Positions 1-10,227 of a DNA stretch of 64,000 nt are shown piece by piece. Under the pieces are notes generated by a model. That model was not told the origin of the DNA, searched no databases, and was given only the letters and a program-made list of their open reading frames with translations. The stretch covers positions 5,756,570-5,820,569 of the forward strand of contig JABACO010000011.1 of NCBI GenBank assembly GCA_013339895.1. The letters run 5' to 3'. How positions within the stretch are numbered: the stretch's first letter is position 1; each line of letters starts with the position of its first letter. The position numbers were made by a program, and so were the translations under genes. Source of the DNA: Ephydatia muelleri (Eukaryota; Porifera; Demospongiae; Spongillida; Spongillidae).

Positions 1-1066
1 CATTAACTTTGCACACCTGTACCTCTGTAACGGATAGAGTAAAAATTAACGAACAGAACAAATGAATAGGTATAGGATCCCTCTACTTATACCGAAGTTG
101 AAGCGATTTGATTACTCCTGCCGAAAGTTATGACAGGTTCACAGCCTTTAGGGTATCGGACGTTGTAATTCTGGCACAAAGCAAGTGCAAGACCCCAAAA
201 CGTACTTTACCGCAAAGAAATGGTGTGTAATGAAGTGTAAAGAATAGGACGTTGATAGCGTCTACTGTTCAGAAGTTAAATCAATTTAAACACAAAAGAT
301 GTTTATAACATTTAATAATATTTGGATCACGACATTTTGTCGTGAACTGTTCCATATATTCTTGCACACAGCGCGTGCATAGTGCACTAGCATACAACAA
401 ACACATACACACACCTAAAAATGATAGTCCTCTCTAATAATGATGATTGCACACACATTTTCAGTCTCACTGAATGTGTTCTCTGCACATGCGTTTTTGA
501 TTATCCATTGAACAGGTCATGAGGCCACAAGACATGACTACACTATACATAGATACATATAGCAACCTGCACACTGTAGTGTCCTGGTTCGATATAGGAC
601 ATGCAACATTGTGCTGATGGCCATAGAAAAGTAGGTCTGTTCGGATGTTACCTGCAGTGTACTGTATGGCGATGAAATTACTATCTTTGCAGATTGTGGT
701 AGGTCCAGACCCATAGTAAGCTTATGAAGACATACAGATGCAAGCTGGTAGCAATATTCATTATACTGCCCATTAAGAAAAAAGGCTATAAGCTTTTATA
801 GGTGAGATGAGCACTTGTACAGAGTTCTAGATGAGTGTACTAAGGGATAAGAATACTTCTAGAGAGGACTATACATACAACAATACAGCGAAAAAAAAAA
901 ACAGAGAGTGGAACAGAAATTGAGACTAAAATCAGTGGCCTCTTGAGCTGTTCGAACATCATGATAAATGTGCAGAGAACGAGTCAGAGGACAGACTTAC
1001 ACTCGAATGCATGTGGGTGTACAGTCATTATAACAGTGTTTTGCCAAATGTGTAATAGTACATAGT

Positions 1067-1068
<2 letters not shown>
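1..1068. other. AT-rich non-coding stretch
   Basis: I see no open frame of note, RNA gene or recognisable repeat here. The composition matches the intergenic and intronic DNA elsewhere in the window. Confidence 0.5.

Positions 1069-1142
<74 letters not shown>
1069..1142. repeat. (TG)n microsatellite
   Basis: An uninterrupted TG dinucleotide run of about 74 bases. Open frames read through it (poly Thr-His on the minus strand) are artefacts of the repeat. Confidence 0.97.
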
Positions 1143-1145
<3 letters not shown>

Positions 1146-1816
1146 GTGTTGTGCTCAAGCAAGAATGGTAAAGGTTCATTTACACAATGTATAATGGTAC
1201 ACAGGTATAAGGGTGTGTGAAATAACATCAGGGAAGCAGTACAGGTGAGGAAATACCTCACCCAGAGGCTGTATGATTTTGTCATGTGTAGCCCATGTCA
1301 ATGGCCCCTCCCATCTGAGGACCATGGCTTAGTACTGGTGAGGCTGACGTTTGTCCTTTGGCATGATGAATGTGTTAATTTACTATTAGCACACAGTGTG
1401 AGAGGGCATGACTTGGTGTAGAATGGTTACCTTCTAGAATATTCCTAGCTACTATTTGAGTTGGTTTGTTCCTTTATTCAGTGGTTGAAACTGTAAGAGC
1501 ACGGTATGCTGCTACTTAAGGATTTCTGCATTGTTTATTTAGCAAAATCATTTCAGGGAAAGACAAAATACAACATAGATACTCAGCATCTTGTAGCAGT
1601 CCTTAAAGAAAGAGGCCAGCCTCCTGTTCAAGGAAAGCTTCATGTGGGTACTTGCTTTAGTGGCTGTATCTCTCTCCAGCTGCAGCAGACCATCAGATCA
1701 GTATGTGCTTACTGTGTACAAATATTGGAGAAGTAACAGAGGCAATCTGCGCACATTGCTTAGTAATTTTGTATTTTTCATTCTGCACTAATGTAAGTTT
1801 GTTTTTTGCTCTTTAG
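1143..1816. other. Stretch with no confident gene
   Basis: A 76-codon plus-strand open frame at 1506-1736 contains a plausible protein-like segment (HLVAVLKERGQPPVQGKL) and could be an exon of the transposase-like gene that follows. It has no recognisable domain, so I do not call it as a gene. Confidence 0.3.
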
Positions 1817-2402
1817 GTGGGTTGAATGAAAGCGAGATGACCATTCCATTGGAGGGAGTTGAAACAGCTTTTGTGCCTGAGACAAATGATGTTGATGAAG
1901 TTAAAGAAGGGATTATCGGAGTGCAGGAGGAGGAGGATGATAGTAACAGAAGCCCCTCAAGCATGTGGACGAAGAGGATACATTGAGGGGCCATTACACT
2001 GTCTGCATGGTAATGTAATGTTGGGTCTGATTTATCATGATGTGAATTTCTTTCAAGCTGAATCAACAGATGTTGCCAGTAGAAAGAGAGGACAAGGTGG
2101 GCAGAAATAATGTACTTTGTATTGCAATGTTATTATATTTATTGTGGCATAGATTTGTAATAGGGACTGATGATGTAGAATCAACACAACTATACTGCTA
2201 TGTCAGCAGCCTTATGATCCATCAAAGTAAGATTATTGCTGCAAACAATGTGCTTATATCTACCACTTATACATTACATTTTTGATTCATGTGATTATTG
2301 CAACTACTGGTTTCATGGTAGCAGAAGATGCATCATCTATTGAGACGTACAAATGCCCTACCTTCTTGAGGGAGTGTATTGAGCATCCTTTCTACATGAA
2401 GG
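1817..2402 (+). pseudogene. Possible exons of a broken gene upstream of transposase remnant
   Basis: After a CTTTAG acceptor the frame reads about 50 codons rich in Glu/Asp (GLNESEMTIPLEGVETAF, then EEEDD), ending in a stop near 1974. A second exon-like piece at about 2322-2400 reads ASSIETYKCPTFLRECIEHP and runs into a GTACAA. Nothing identifies a domain. The position suggests the 5' part of the transposase-like remnant at 3378-3898, but the linkage is inference. It could equally be an unrelated decayed gene. Confidence 0.25.
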
Positions 2403-3377
2403 TACAAACAGCTTTACATGAATAATGTACTTCATGTGTACTGCTGCTACAGAATTATCAAGTGATTCAAGAGGCATTCCAACTTCTCAACAGAGTTGTA
2501 TTTTATTTATGGTTCCATGAGTTTGTGTGTTTGCATTGTGAGTGTGTGTGCATTTCATTAGCTGGTGTCTAGATGCATAGTCATATCTGTTGTGCAACTT
2601 ACGCCTATAACCTGACTTAGGTGCTTAGAAGATTTGATATAATTATCCACTTACAACAATCGAAACAATAAATGACTCAAGTGTTTAATCCAGAGTTATT
2701 GTCATTAAAAACCTTTGCCTTCATTTGGTACTGGACATGACAGCAATAGGTAAATAAATAGAAAGTATTTTACAATTTGCAACTATATCTCATAGTGCTT
2801 AAAATTTGTTTCAGCAAACAGATCTATGTCAAATTAGGCAGAACTGCTTCCACAATCTGCTGACTTACCAACCTGCAAGATGTTTTGTAAACCCATACCA
2901 CATCACAGTTCGTTTTCAGTCACCAAGATAGTGTGAGACACAATTTCTATAGGTGATTTTATGAACCCATCTTGGGTACATGTAATGGCCAATGGGCTAT
3001 CTGAGATCAACCTGTGCTGCTGTTTTGCTATTACATGTAAGTGACACTGGAAAAAGCAAGACCAGTCAAGAAAACAATTTAGCTCAATTTTCAGAGGAGA
3101 TGCTTATTGCACCTTTTCGTCATGTCTGGTAACAGCAAAACTTACTATAACGTACCAAACATTCATATGGACAGTGTCATTGTTGAGGTTATGTTCACTG
3201 GATATCTACACAGCATGTTACAGGGGAAACAAAGATCAAAATATCAGTTTGTCTGTAAGGAATGACATTTTCAAACGACATGTACTGCACCATCAAAGAG
3301 TACCATCAAAGGCTGATGTCACTTACAGCTCTTAACAGTATGCATTCGGAAACAGAAATGAAGTTGGGTGTTCAAGT
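2403..3377. other. Decayed coding-like DNA
   Basis: Short open segments such as HMDSVIVEVMFTGYLHSML (about 3165-3225) alternate with stops in the plus strand. They look like eroded coding sequence continuous with the transposase-like remnant downstream. There is no intact exon. Confidence 0.3.
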
Positions 3378-3898
3378 GTGGTAATCAGAAAATATCATCA
3401 GAAGCATGACTGGCAATACAGTGTGATTATGTCACTCTTACTTCTTCAAAATGAATTAATAATAGAATCAGTTTCTAGTCATAAAGTTGTTAAAGGTTTT
3501 ATTCAGCATATTCATCCTGCACCATTCAGTGTCATATGTTACAATGAGCCTCTAGTTCGTCTGTACCATGAGGTAGCCAAATACTCTCCATTGTTCTGTG
3601 ATGCAACAGGTACAATAGTTGCCTTACCCAAAAAAAAATAGGGAAGCAGCCTACTGTGTATTTTTATGCCATAGTTGTAAAATATCCTGTTGATGTAAAG
3701 GCTCCAATTGCTGTTGCAGAGCTAATTACAGAGGACCATACAGTGCATTCTGTATTGTTCTTTCTTCAAAGTTTTAGACAATCTGAGAGTTTACTGTATG
3801 GTGCATCTAATTTGATCAATCCTGCTCTGTTAGACACCAAAATGTGGTACGTTTCATTATACAGATATAATTATATTATTTTAAGTATGTCATTTTAA
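3378..3898 (+). pseudogene. DDE-type transposase remnant (RNase H fold core)
   Basis: Two open pieces, 3378-3641 and 3656-3898, are interrupted by a stop after a run of lysine codons. The first contains EPLVRLYHEVAKYSPLFCDATGT, where the Asp of CDATG fits the first catalytic Asp at the end of strand 1 of an RNase H-like fold. The second reads VYFYAIVVKYPV then APIAVAELITEDHTVHS, which fits the following strands and a His-containing helix. This resembles transposases of the MULE type carried by animal genomes, but I cannot fix the family. Another coding-like scrap (EKWSKMMSLTIVVG, about 4200-4245) may be its continuation after an intron. In-frame stops and a missing C-terminal catalytic acid indicate a dead copy. 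Confidence 0.5.
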
Positions 3899-4249
3899 AT
3901 CAGTTCACTTTGTCCTAGCTTTCTAGACATATGTGCAAAACAGCAGGAACAATAGAAGCATGGAACTACATATTTACACAGAGGAACTACACAGAGGATA
4001 GATCATACCGAAAGGCACATGAGACCAGATGTGTTTATTTGCAATCACTATCCAGTAATTTTGGGAAGACAACGGCAATTTTATGATGACCTACACAAAT
4101 CCTCGAGAAAAGGCTGAAGGTATCAATAAATTATTCTGATTCTTTGCATATGACTGCTTTATTTGTTATAGGCTTCTGAGTCCAAACAGGGTTCTCACCA
4201 AATTTGTGAAAAATGGTCAAAAATGATGTCATTAACAATTGTTGTGGGT

Positions 4250-4545
4250 ATTTTTAACAGAAGCCACCTAAACCATTCTTTCAGAAGATTCAGATGTAAG
4301 TTGAATAACGATTTTACTGGTGTATTATTGATATAGGGTGCATTTAAATTTACATGCCACTTACTCCCCCCTCCCCCACTGGGGCCTCATGGATAAGGTT
4401 GTGTTTCATGGTCTGGGGATCAAACTCTCTGTACAGAACCAGTGTACTTTCTTTCAATCCAACGCTCTTGCCAGTCTTCAAAGCAAAAGGCTACGAACAG
4501 TGGAGTTGAAAGATGTGCAAAGTAAAACAAAATTGTTTGTTTGAA
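4250..4545. other. No gene seen
   Basis: AT-rich DNA with a C-rich patch at 4367-4390. Nothing recognisable. Confidence 0.4.
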
Positions 4546-4893
4546 CTAATTCATAACCCTAATCATTGAGTAGGGAAGAATGTGATGGAATATGTTTCCA
4601 GTACGGAAGCCACAGCACTGGTGTTTGTGGTTAGTGTTTCTGCTTTCTAACTGCAGATAAGCAATCCCGGTTTGCATTGACCCTTCAATTTTTGGCACGG
4701 GTTTTAAGGCTGGTAGCAGCTCTTGTGCTAATACAGTCTTCGGCCGCAGGAACCACGCATCCATGAGGAATGAGGCTGAGACCTTCCTCAACGTGTGTGT
4801 GAGCTCTGGCCGCTCCTCGGGTGGCTTGTGTGGGGTATAAAATCGCTGCAAGACCTTGCTTTCGTCGTCAAGTTTTTTCCCAGGCATACTCAA
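4546..4893 (-). CDS. Hypothetical 115-codon ORF or exon
   Basis: The minus-strand ORF starts at ATG (4893) and ends at 4546. Its first 80 residues have a protein-like composition (MSMPGKKLDDESKVLQRFY, then PEERPELTHTLRKVSASFL), with charged and hydrophobic residues mixed and no low complexity. The last 35 residues look like read-through into intron-like sequence. I do not recognise a domain. It could be a single exon of a spliced gene or chance. Confidence 0.25.
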   Translation of the reverse strand: MSMPGKKLDDESKVLQRFYTPHKPPEERPELTHTLRKVSASFLMDAWFLRPKTVLAQELLPALKPVPKIEGSMQTGIAYLQLESRNTNHKHQCCGFRTGNIFHHILPYSMIRVMN

Positions 4894-5290
4894 CGATTCT
4901 TTGCTAGTGATTGCTGGGGTTTCGTTATCGTGAGATTAGTTATAAATATTTTACCACTCTATTAATTAAAATGAAAATAAACTTATCCAGGAAGGTCCAT
5001 TTCTATAACGTGTAGTGGAAGTATTGCGTGCGAATTGATAATTATATTAATATCTATTTATGAAATGACTATTCTTCGGGAGGGGGGTCGTTTCACCCAC
5101 CCCTGACTACGGCCCTGTGACTAAGATCGCGCAAAAACCCATATAAAATAACCGCCATTTTCTCTTGTATAGATTGATCGAGTATTGCGTAACACTATAT
5201 TACTGGAGCTTAGCATTAAAAATTATGAAGATATACAAAATATCAACTCAGTATATCAGCAAGATTTTGGCTACCTCCCATTATAATATA
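4894..5290. other. AT-rich non-coding stretch
   Basis: No gene, RNA or repeat recognised. Confidence 0.4.
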
Positions 5291-5539
5291 ATATGGGACA
5301 GTTTCCGCGAAAATTGCCCCACGGTTAAAATGTTATAAAAATGCATCGTGTTTGAATCGCTATAACTTCCAAACGGATAACGCTATCGACTTCCTATTTG
5401 CAACGCTTCATACTACACCTTTTCACTATGAATTGTTGAAAATAGGAAGCCGATTGCGTTATCTGTTGGGAAGTTATAGCGGTTCAAACGCGATGCATTT
5501 TTATAACATTTTAACCGTGGGGCGGAAACTGTCCCATAT
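5291..5539. mobile_element. Hairpin-type MITE or foldback element, about 250 bp
   Basis: The two halves are near-perfect reverse complements. The left end ATATGGGACAGTTTCCGC (5291) is mirrored by GCGGAAACTGTCCCATAT at the right end. Inner matches include ATGCATCG with CGATGCAT-type sequence, CTATAACTTCC with GGAAGTTATAG, and TTCCTATT with AATAGGAA. The arms are about 110 bp, leaving a loop of roughly 30 bp near 5400-5430. Flanks are TA-rich. An 80-90 codon plus-strand ORF across it is a by-product of the palindrome. It has no transposase, so it is non-autonomous. Confidence 0.85.
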
Positions 5540-6329
5540 AATTATTATTTATATTACAAAATATAAAAACAGTCAAGTACTTTGTTGCCTTTATGGAGAA
5601 GACATTAATATAGAAACTAAGGGAGAAAAATGACAGTTGATAAATTACTAGTTGATTATATCATAGGTGATCTTGAGTTTGATGGATTGTATACGTACTT
5701 GTTTTATCATGTATATAAAAGTACTCCATTGTATGATCTACAATTATGTCATGGAATATATTCAAGCATACAATATGCAAAACCATTATCATATTGCACG
5801 TGTAACATACCAACAGCCTCTAACTTCTCAGAAAGTTAAAATTTACTGCGCTACATTGTTCGAAACCACAACCGTGCCGATCAAAAAAAAAACCTCTCCT
5901 TTCTCTGTTTTATTGTTACAAAACGTTCATTATTGTTCGTAATATGAACTATATCTGCACATATGATCTACCATTATAATGCATTTGTTGCGCTCTTTCC
6001 AGCTATGCTAATTTTGTAGCTTGAATATCTATTTTAAAAATTTGATAAATGTAAACATCCCATAAGCAAGCAGAATGAACATTGGTCTCCCAACCACATG
6101 CAACTTATACTGGTGTATAGGTCCCGGTACAGTGCAGTACTGGACGCGTACTGTTGGACGTTGTGGCTGACCTCAAGAAGAACATTAACCACCACAGGGC
6201 CGGAGCTAGGGATTGATGTATCCGTCCTGTGTCAGGACTCGATGCAGGTCCCCACCACCAGCAGATCCAGATCCACAGGAGGACACAGCGGTGCTTGCTG
6301 TGTGGCCATAGTAATAGATCACACATACT
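5540..6329. other. No confident gene
   Basis: Plus-strand ORFs at 5630-5942 have no recognisable content. AT-rich DNA grades into a more GC-rich, coding-like stretch from about 6100. Confidence 0.35.
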
Positions 6330-6684
6330 TCATTGGCTTCATCATCAATCATCAGGTCACCCAGAGGAGACCCACCAGTGCTGTTTGGTACTCAGGATGA
6401 ACCACCTTGTCCCCGCTGCTTGTTTGGACCCTGCATTGTGCACCCGGCCACCAAGGTTCCTTGCGGGGAACGCTGCCCCATCTCTGGTCAATTACCAGAA
6501 AAGGTTTTGCCCGTACAAGCAGTTCTGGCAATTTTTAAAACACTTGGGTCTGTGGGATCATCCCACTTACCTGGGGAGAAAACAGATGGTTATGCACACG
6601 GGAAATAATGCCAATATGTGCAAAACGTGTAAGAAAGAGGTCAACACAGCAGTACTTGACACTACATGTCTCTTTTACACATAG
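6330..6684 (+). pseudogene. Decayed transposon-derived coding segment, Cys-rich
   Basis: Two plus-strand frames share the coding signal. One (from 6333) reads PPVLFGTQDEPPCPRCLFGP with a CxxC pair. The other (from about 6429 to 6640) reads NYQKRFCPYKQFWQFLKHLG then WDHPTYLGRKQMV and ends with a Cys-rich MCKTCKKEV. The order fits the N-terminal zinc-binding part of a long family of transposon-encoded proteins common in invertebrate genomes. The frame change between halves implies at least one frameshift. Family assignment is from general resemblance only. Confidence 0.35.
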
Positions 6685-7289
6685 GAGATCACAAAATGTT
6701 CCCATCCTATGGGTACTGACAAAAGTCCTCATTTAGTAAACCATACACACCTTCATAATCACACATGCTGAACAAAGAATACAGCCATGCAATTGTATTT
6801 ATCACTTTGCTTATCAATGAGTACATGCAGTCTAAATACCAATGAAATAAAATTGTATATCATACCAGATCATGCTGAATGCAAGCATCCACGGGCACAG
6901 TTCAGCCTGTTACCAGTATCACATCCTCAAGGGAGATAGTTAGGGGAAATGATAGTTGCAAAATATAAATAACTTGCATTACATTTTAGGGCAGACTTAG
7001 GAAAGACCATCAGTGCAGGACCAGCTTACATGCTTTCCGCTATTCCTGGATTGCATGGTCAGTGAAGGTATTCTCCTATTGTTGACAGGAGTTGTGGTAT
7101 TGAGAAAACACCAGTGATCATGTGTAGAAATAGTGTCATTTACATGTACATACCTGGTAACTTCAGGCATCACTATCTTCTTCATTGTCATCATCATCCT
7201 CTTTATATCCGTCATTTTCACTATTTACATAACTCTCCGTCCAACAGGGATGAATCATTTGGTGACACCATATCATCAAGACCATCATC
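6685..7289. other. No gene seen
   Basis: AT-rich DNA. A weak His/Ile-rich ORF in the plus strand near 7114-7333 is antisense to the gene fragment called next. Confidence 0.35.
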
Positions 7290-7810
7290 CTCCTGAAATG
7301 GCGTTAAAGGTGATAAATAGTGTGTCTAATTGACACTTTAGTTGCAATCCCAGGCAAGATTGTGTAGGATGTACAAATCAAAAGGTTTTGATCACCAATA
7401 CGTTTGAAATGGTGTGGTGGTCAGGTCGGTGAACATCTGCATATTCGTGTTGGCTTGCAGCCCTCCGTTGAGTGTTTTCATTCTGTTTAAATGTTCTGGT
7501 ATGAAGTAACACAATCAATTTCAACCAGAGTACTCACCCAATCCATCACAGCCAAGCTCATTCTCATCTCAAATGACTTGGTGCGGAAAGGGATCCTCTT
7601 GGGCAGATAGGTTAGTAGCTGGTGGTTGAAAGACTCCCAGTAGGAGTCTCGGCACTAGCAAAATATACAAGAAAGATAATACATATTTCTATACAATAAG
7701 TGGAACATACATGACAAAATGACTGAGCAAAGCGGTAAACAAGTGTTTTCTTCAGTGCAGTCTCATATGCATTGATGGCTGTAGACATAGTGAGGATCAT
7801 CTTTTTTGGG
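7290..7810 (-). pseudogene. 3' exons of a transposon-derived gene, minus strand, with a short intron
   Basis: Read on the minus strand, an exon at about 7546-7658 follows an intron ending TTTTGCTAG and encodes RDSYWESFNHQLLTYLPKRI then a segment ending LAVMDW. It stops at a GTGAGT donor. About 60 nt further on, an acceptor AAACAG leads into NENTQRRAASQHEYADVH, so splicing joins DW to NENTQR in phase. An upstream exon at about 7690-7800 reads AYETALKKTLVYRFAQSFCH. The ESFNHQLL...PKR...DWNEN signature is the C-terminal part of a transposase-like protein family widespread in invertebrates. The intact splice sites are notable. Without the N-terminal core I cannot tell a decayed transposon from a host gene. 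Confidence 0.45.
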
Positions 7811-7865
7811 TGGTAACCTGGCTGCCTGCAAGGATTCTCTTAATAACTACCCTGAATAGCAGACA

Positions 7866-8343
7866 CGTACATGTACATGTCAACTCTCTAGAGACAAATA
7901 TACACACAGGAGGTGCTGGCTGATGTTCAGAATCATTATGCGCAGAGCGTCAGGGTTTGCACCAAGTCAGGTGCACTTGGTTGCTTCTTGCTACATAATA
8001 GAGTTTACAACAAGTGTTAGAATAAGCCATAGCATTGTGTCCAAAAGTTCACTGAACCATGTTTTGTTCCTGGCACCAGCAGTACCTCTTCATCTCCTTT
8101 GCCACATCTTTCGTGCCTGCACAACTACAATTATGCAAATCACAAATTATTGTTTTTGTATTTACGTACTATACCGCGTACGTGCCAGTTTCGTAGGAAT
8201 TGACCATCCTGAGTTCTTCCACCTATACTTCTTTATTGTGAATTGGTAGTCATGGGCAGCCTTGGTGATGTTCCGACCTATTATAATCATAGTATGATAT
8301 AAGTATGATGATGATGCACAATATCTACATGTAGCTAGTGTGC
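7866..8343 (+). repeat. Left arm of a large inverted repeat
   Basis: This arm is the near-identical reverse complement of 9115-9591. For example, GGAGGTGCTGGCTGATGTTC here is matched by its complement at about 9529-9548. The arms of about 478 bp flank a spacer of about 770 bp. A 108-codon ORF (7923-8249) is repeated in the other arm only because the DNA is duplicated. Confidence 0.9.
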
Positions 8344-9114
8344 GCATGCAGCTCTCTACGACGTTTTGGCATCTTTAGTTAGTATAAGTAGCACCCATTA
8401 ACGTCCTCACAATTAGAAGCCGCGGTGCTGCCAGGAATTGGAATTGGATGGCCTATGTAATACGTGTGCGCAACCTTCGACCACTGACACTAGCCGAGGA
8501 AAGTCGGTATGCACCAGAACGTCAACTGCGCCCTCACTAATGTCAGTGCAGCAACGCCCACTTCACGTAGCATTACAAATAATATAATTAAGCGCATATT
8601 ACATGAAGGCTATTCAAAAGCGTTTCTCATGGACCAAATTTTGTAAGGGGATGATGTGGATATTTGAATATGAAATATACAACACGTCGTTGCGTTGCTC
8701 AAACATGTTCATAACAATTTCCTCTTAGTATACCCCGGGTCCTATAAGCGGGACTCCCCGTATACCACAAATTGAGAGGTAATATCTTTGTATGATGCAT
8801 ATTGTGCGTTTATTTCGATGTGTTTATTCTGTTGAAATAGTGATTAATTACTGATTCATGCCGTGATTCCTTTGCTGATGCTTATAACACTCAACAGTCC
8901 CTTGTCTGGCTGGAAGGTATGCATGTGTATTAGTGCTCTATGCCTGTGCCTATATGAACAATCTCTATATTGCCCATTGCAGTGCACATAGCGTTGTTGG
9001 GGTCAGCACTATCTCTAGACCAGAGCACAGAATAGGGCAGACAAGGGAGGTGGCATGTACTAAAAAGTCTTACCTCAAGTCATTGCAGGAAGTAGTTACT
9101 TTGTCACAATTACA
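8344..9114. other. Spacer between inverted repeat arms
   Basis: About 770 bp without a gene or protein-like ORF. If the whole 7866-9591 unit is a mobile element, it carries no transposase. Confidence 0.6.
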
Positions 9115-9591
9115 CACACTAGCTACATGTAGATATTGTGCATCATCATCATACTTATATCATACTATGATTATAATAGGTCGGAACATCACCAAGGCTG
9201 CCCATGACTACCAATTCACAATAAAGAAGTATAGGTGGAAGAACTCAGGATGGTCAATTCCTACGAAACTGGCACGTACGCGGTATTGTACGTAAATACA
9301 AAAACAATAATTTGTGATTTGCATAATTGTAGTTGTGCAGGCACGAAAGATGTGGCAAAGGAGATGAAGAGGTACTGCTGGTGCCAGGAACAAAACATGG
9401 TTCAGTGAACTTTTGGACACAATGCTATGGCTTATTCTAACACTTGTTGTAAACTCTATTATGTAGCAAGAAGCAACCAAGTGCACCTGACTTGGTGCAA
9501 ACCCTGACGCTCTGCGCATAATGATTCTGAACATCAGCCAGCACCTCCTGTGTGTATATTTGTCTCTAGAGGGTTGACATGTACATGTACG
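9115..9591 (-). repeat. Right arm of the large inverted repeat
   Basis: Reverse complement of 7866-8343 with only a handful of differences (for example CAACTCTCTAG against CAACCCTCTAG near the outer end). The high identity indicates a recent event or gene conversion between arms. Confidence 0.9.
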
Positions 9592-10197
9592 GGCATGTTC
9601 ACACACTCGCATCCATTCATCTCTCGTGCCAGTTCTGTGAGGTCAGCACGTGTGTTTTTACAACAAGGTAAGTGTATAAGTGCATGAGATATGGGAGCGA
9701 ATAGACCCCATAGTCCTCAGTCTATCTGGATCCGCGCCACTGGGATGACTATGAACAGGACGAGAAAAAAATTATTAATTATTGAGAAAAAGCTATAAGT
9801 GGTAAGAAGTCATCAAGGCGTTTTATCGTCGGCTGTATAAATGTAGCATTATATGCAATGCGCTATAACCCTCCAATCCCACCAAGAAAGCAACAACAAA
9901 CAGTAGAGCAACAACAACAAGCATGATGAATGGCGATGCTTCACGTTAATGAGCGCGTGACCATACCGGTACATATAGGACACATTAGAACCCATACACA
10001 ATCTATAGCCCGATTGAATTGTACACAACGAGACAGTGTGAGGTTCCAGACAAACGGACGCCATATTTGGTCGCATAATTTGTCGTTGAAGGAGGAATTG
10101 TGCAGCCTGCTCTCTTTAATACTCCTTGATTAAGCATTAAAAGGTCGCTGACATTGAGTTGTATAGTTTATGTGTACTTTCAACACGAGTGACTGAA
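9592..10197. promoter_or_regulatory. Probable 5' flank of ankyrin gene A
   Basis: Upstream of the first coding exon at 10198. The last 60 bases (GGTCGCTGACAT..., GACTGAAATGG) are shared with the flank of the paralogous first exon at 36995, which points to a conserved 5' UTR or core promoter. I see no confident TATA box. The rest shows nothing recognisable. Confidence 0.35.
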
Positions 10198-10227
10198 ATG
10201 GACGCCAGCAACAGTGATGTGAAAAGA
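10198..10227 (+). CDS. Ankyrin gene A, first coding exon
   Basis: ATG followed by nine codons (MDASNSDVKR) ends exactly at a GTAAGT donor (10228). The call rests on duplication: a second copy at 36995 encodes MDASNSDVQS and also ends at GTAAGT. The exon ends in phase 0, and the ankyrin exon at 12086 begins in phase 0 after a CACAG acceptor. The joined N-terminus, a short polar leader followed by LFSACVRGNVETIQQLI, is a typical start for an intracellular ankyrin-repeat protein without a signal peptide. The exon is too short for ORF finding. Confidence 0.6.

Noticed and set aside
9208-9612. 134-codon ORF with a copy at 7923-8249
   Set aside because: The duplication is explained by the large inverted repeat. 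The peptide has no recognisable domain and there is no splice or start context.
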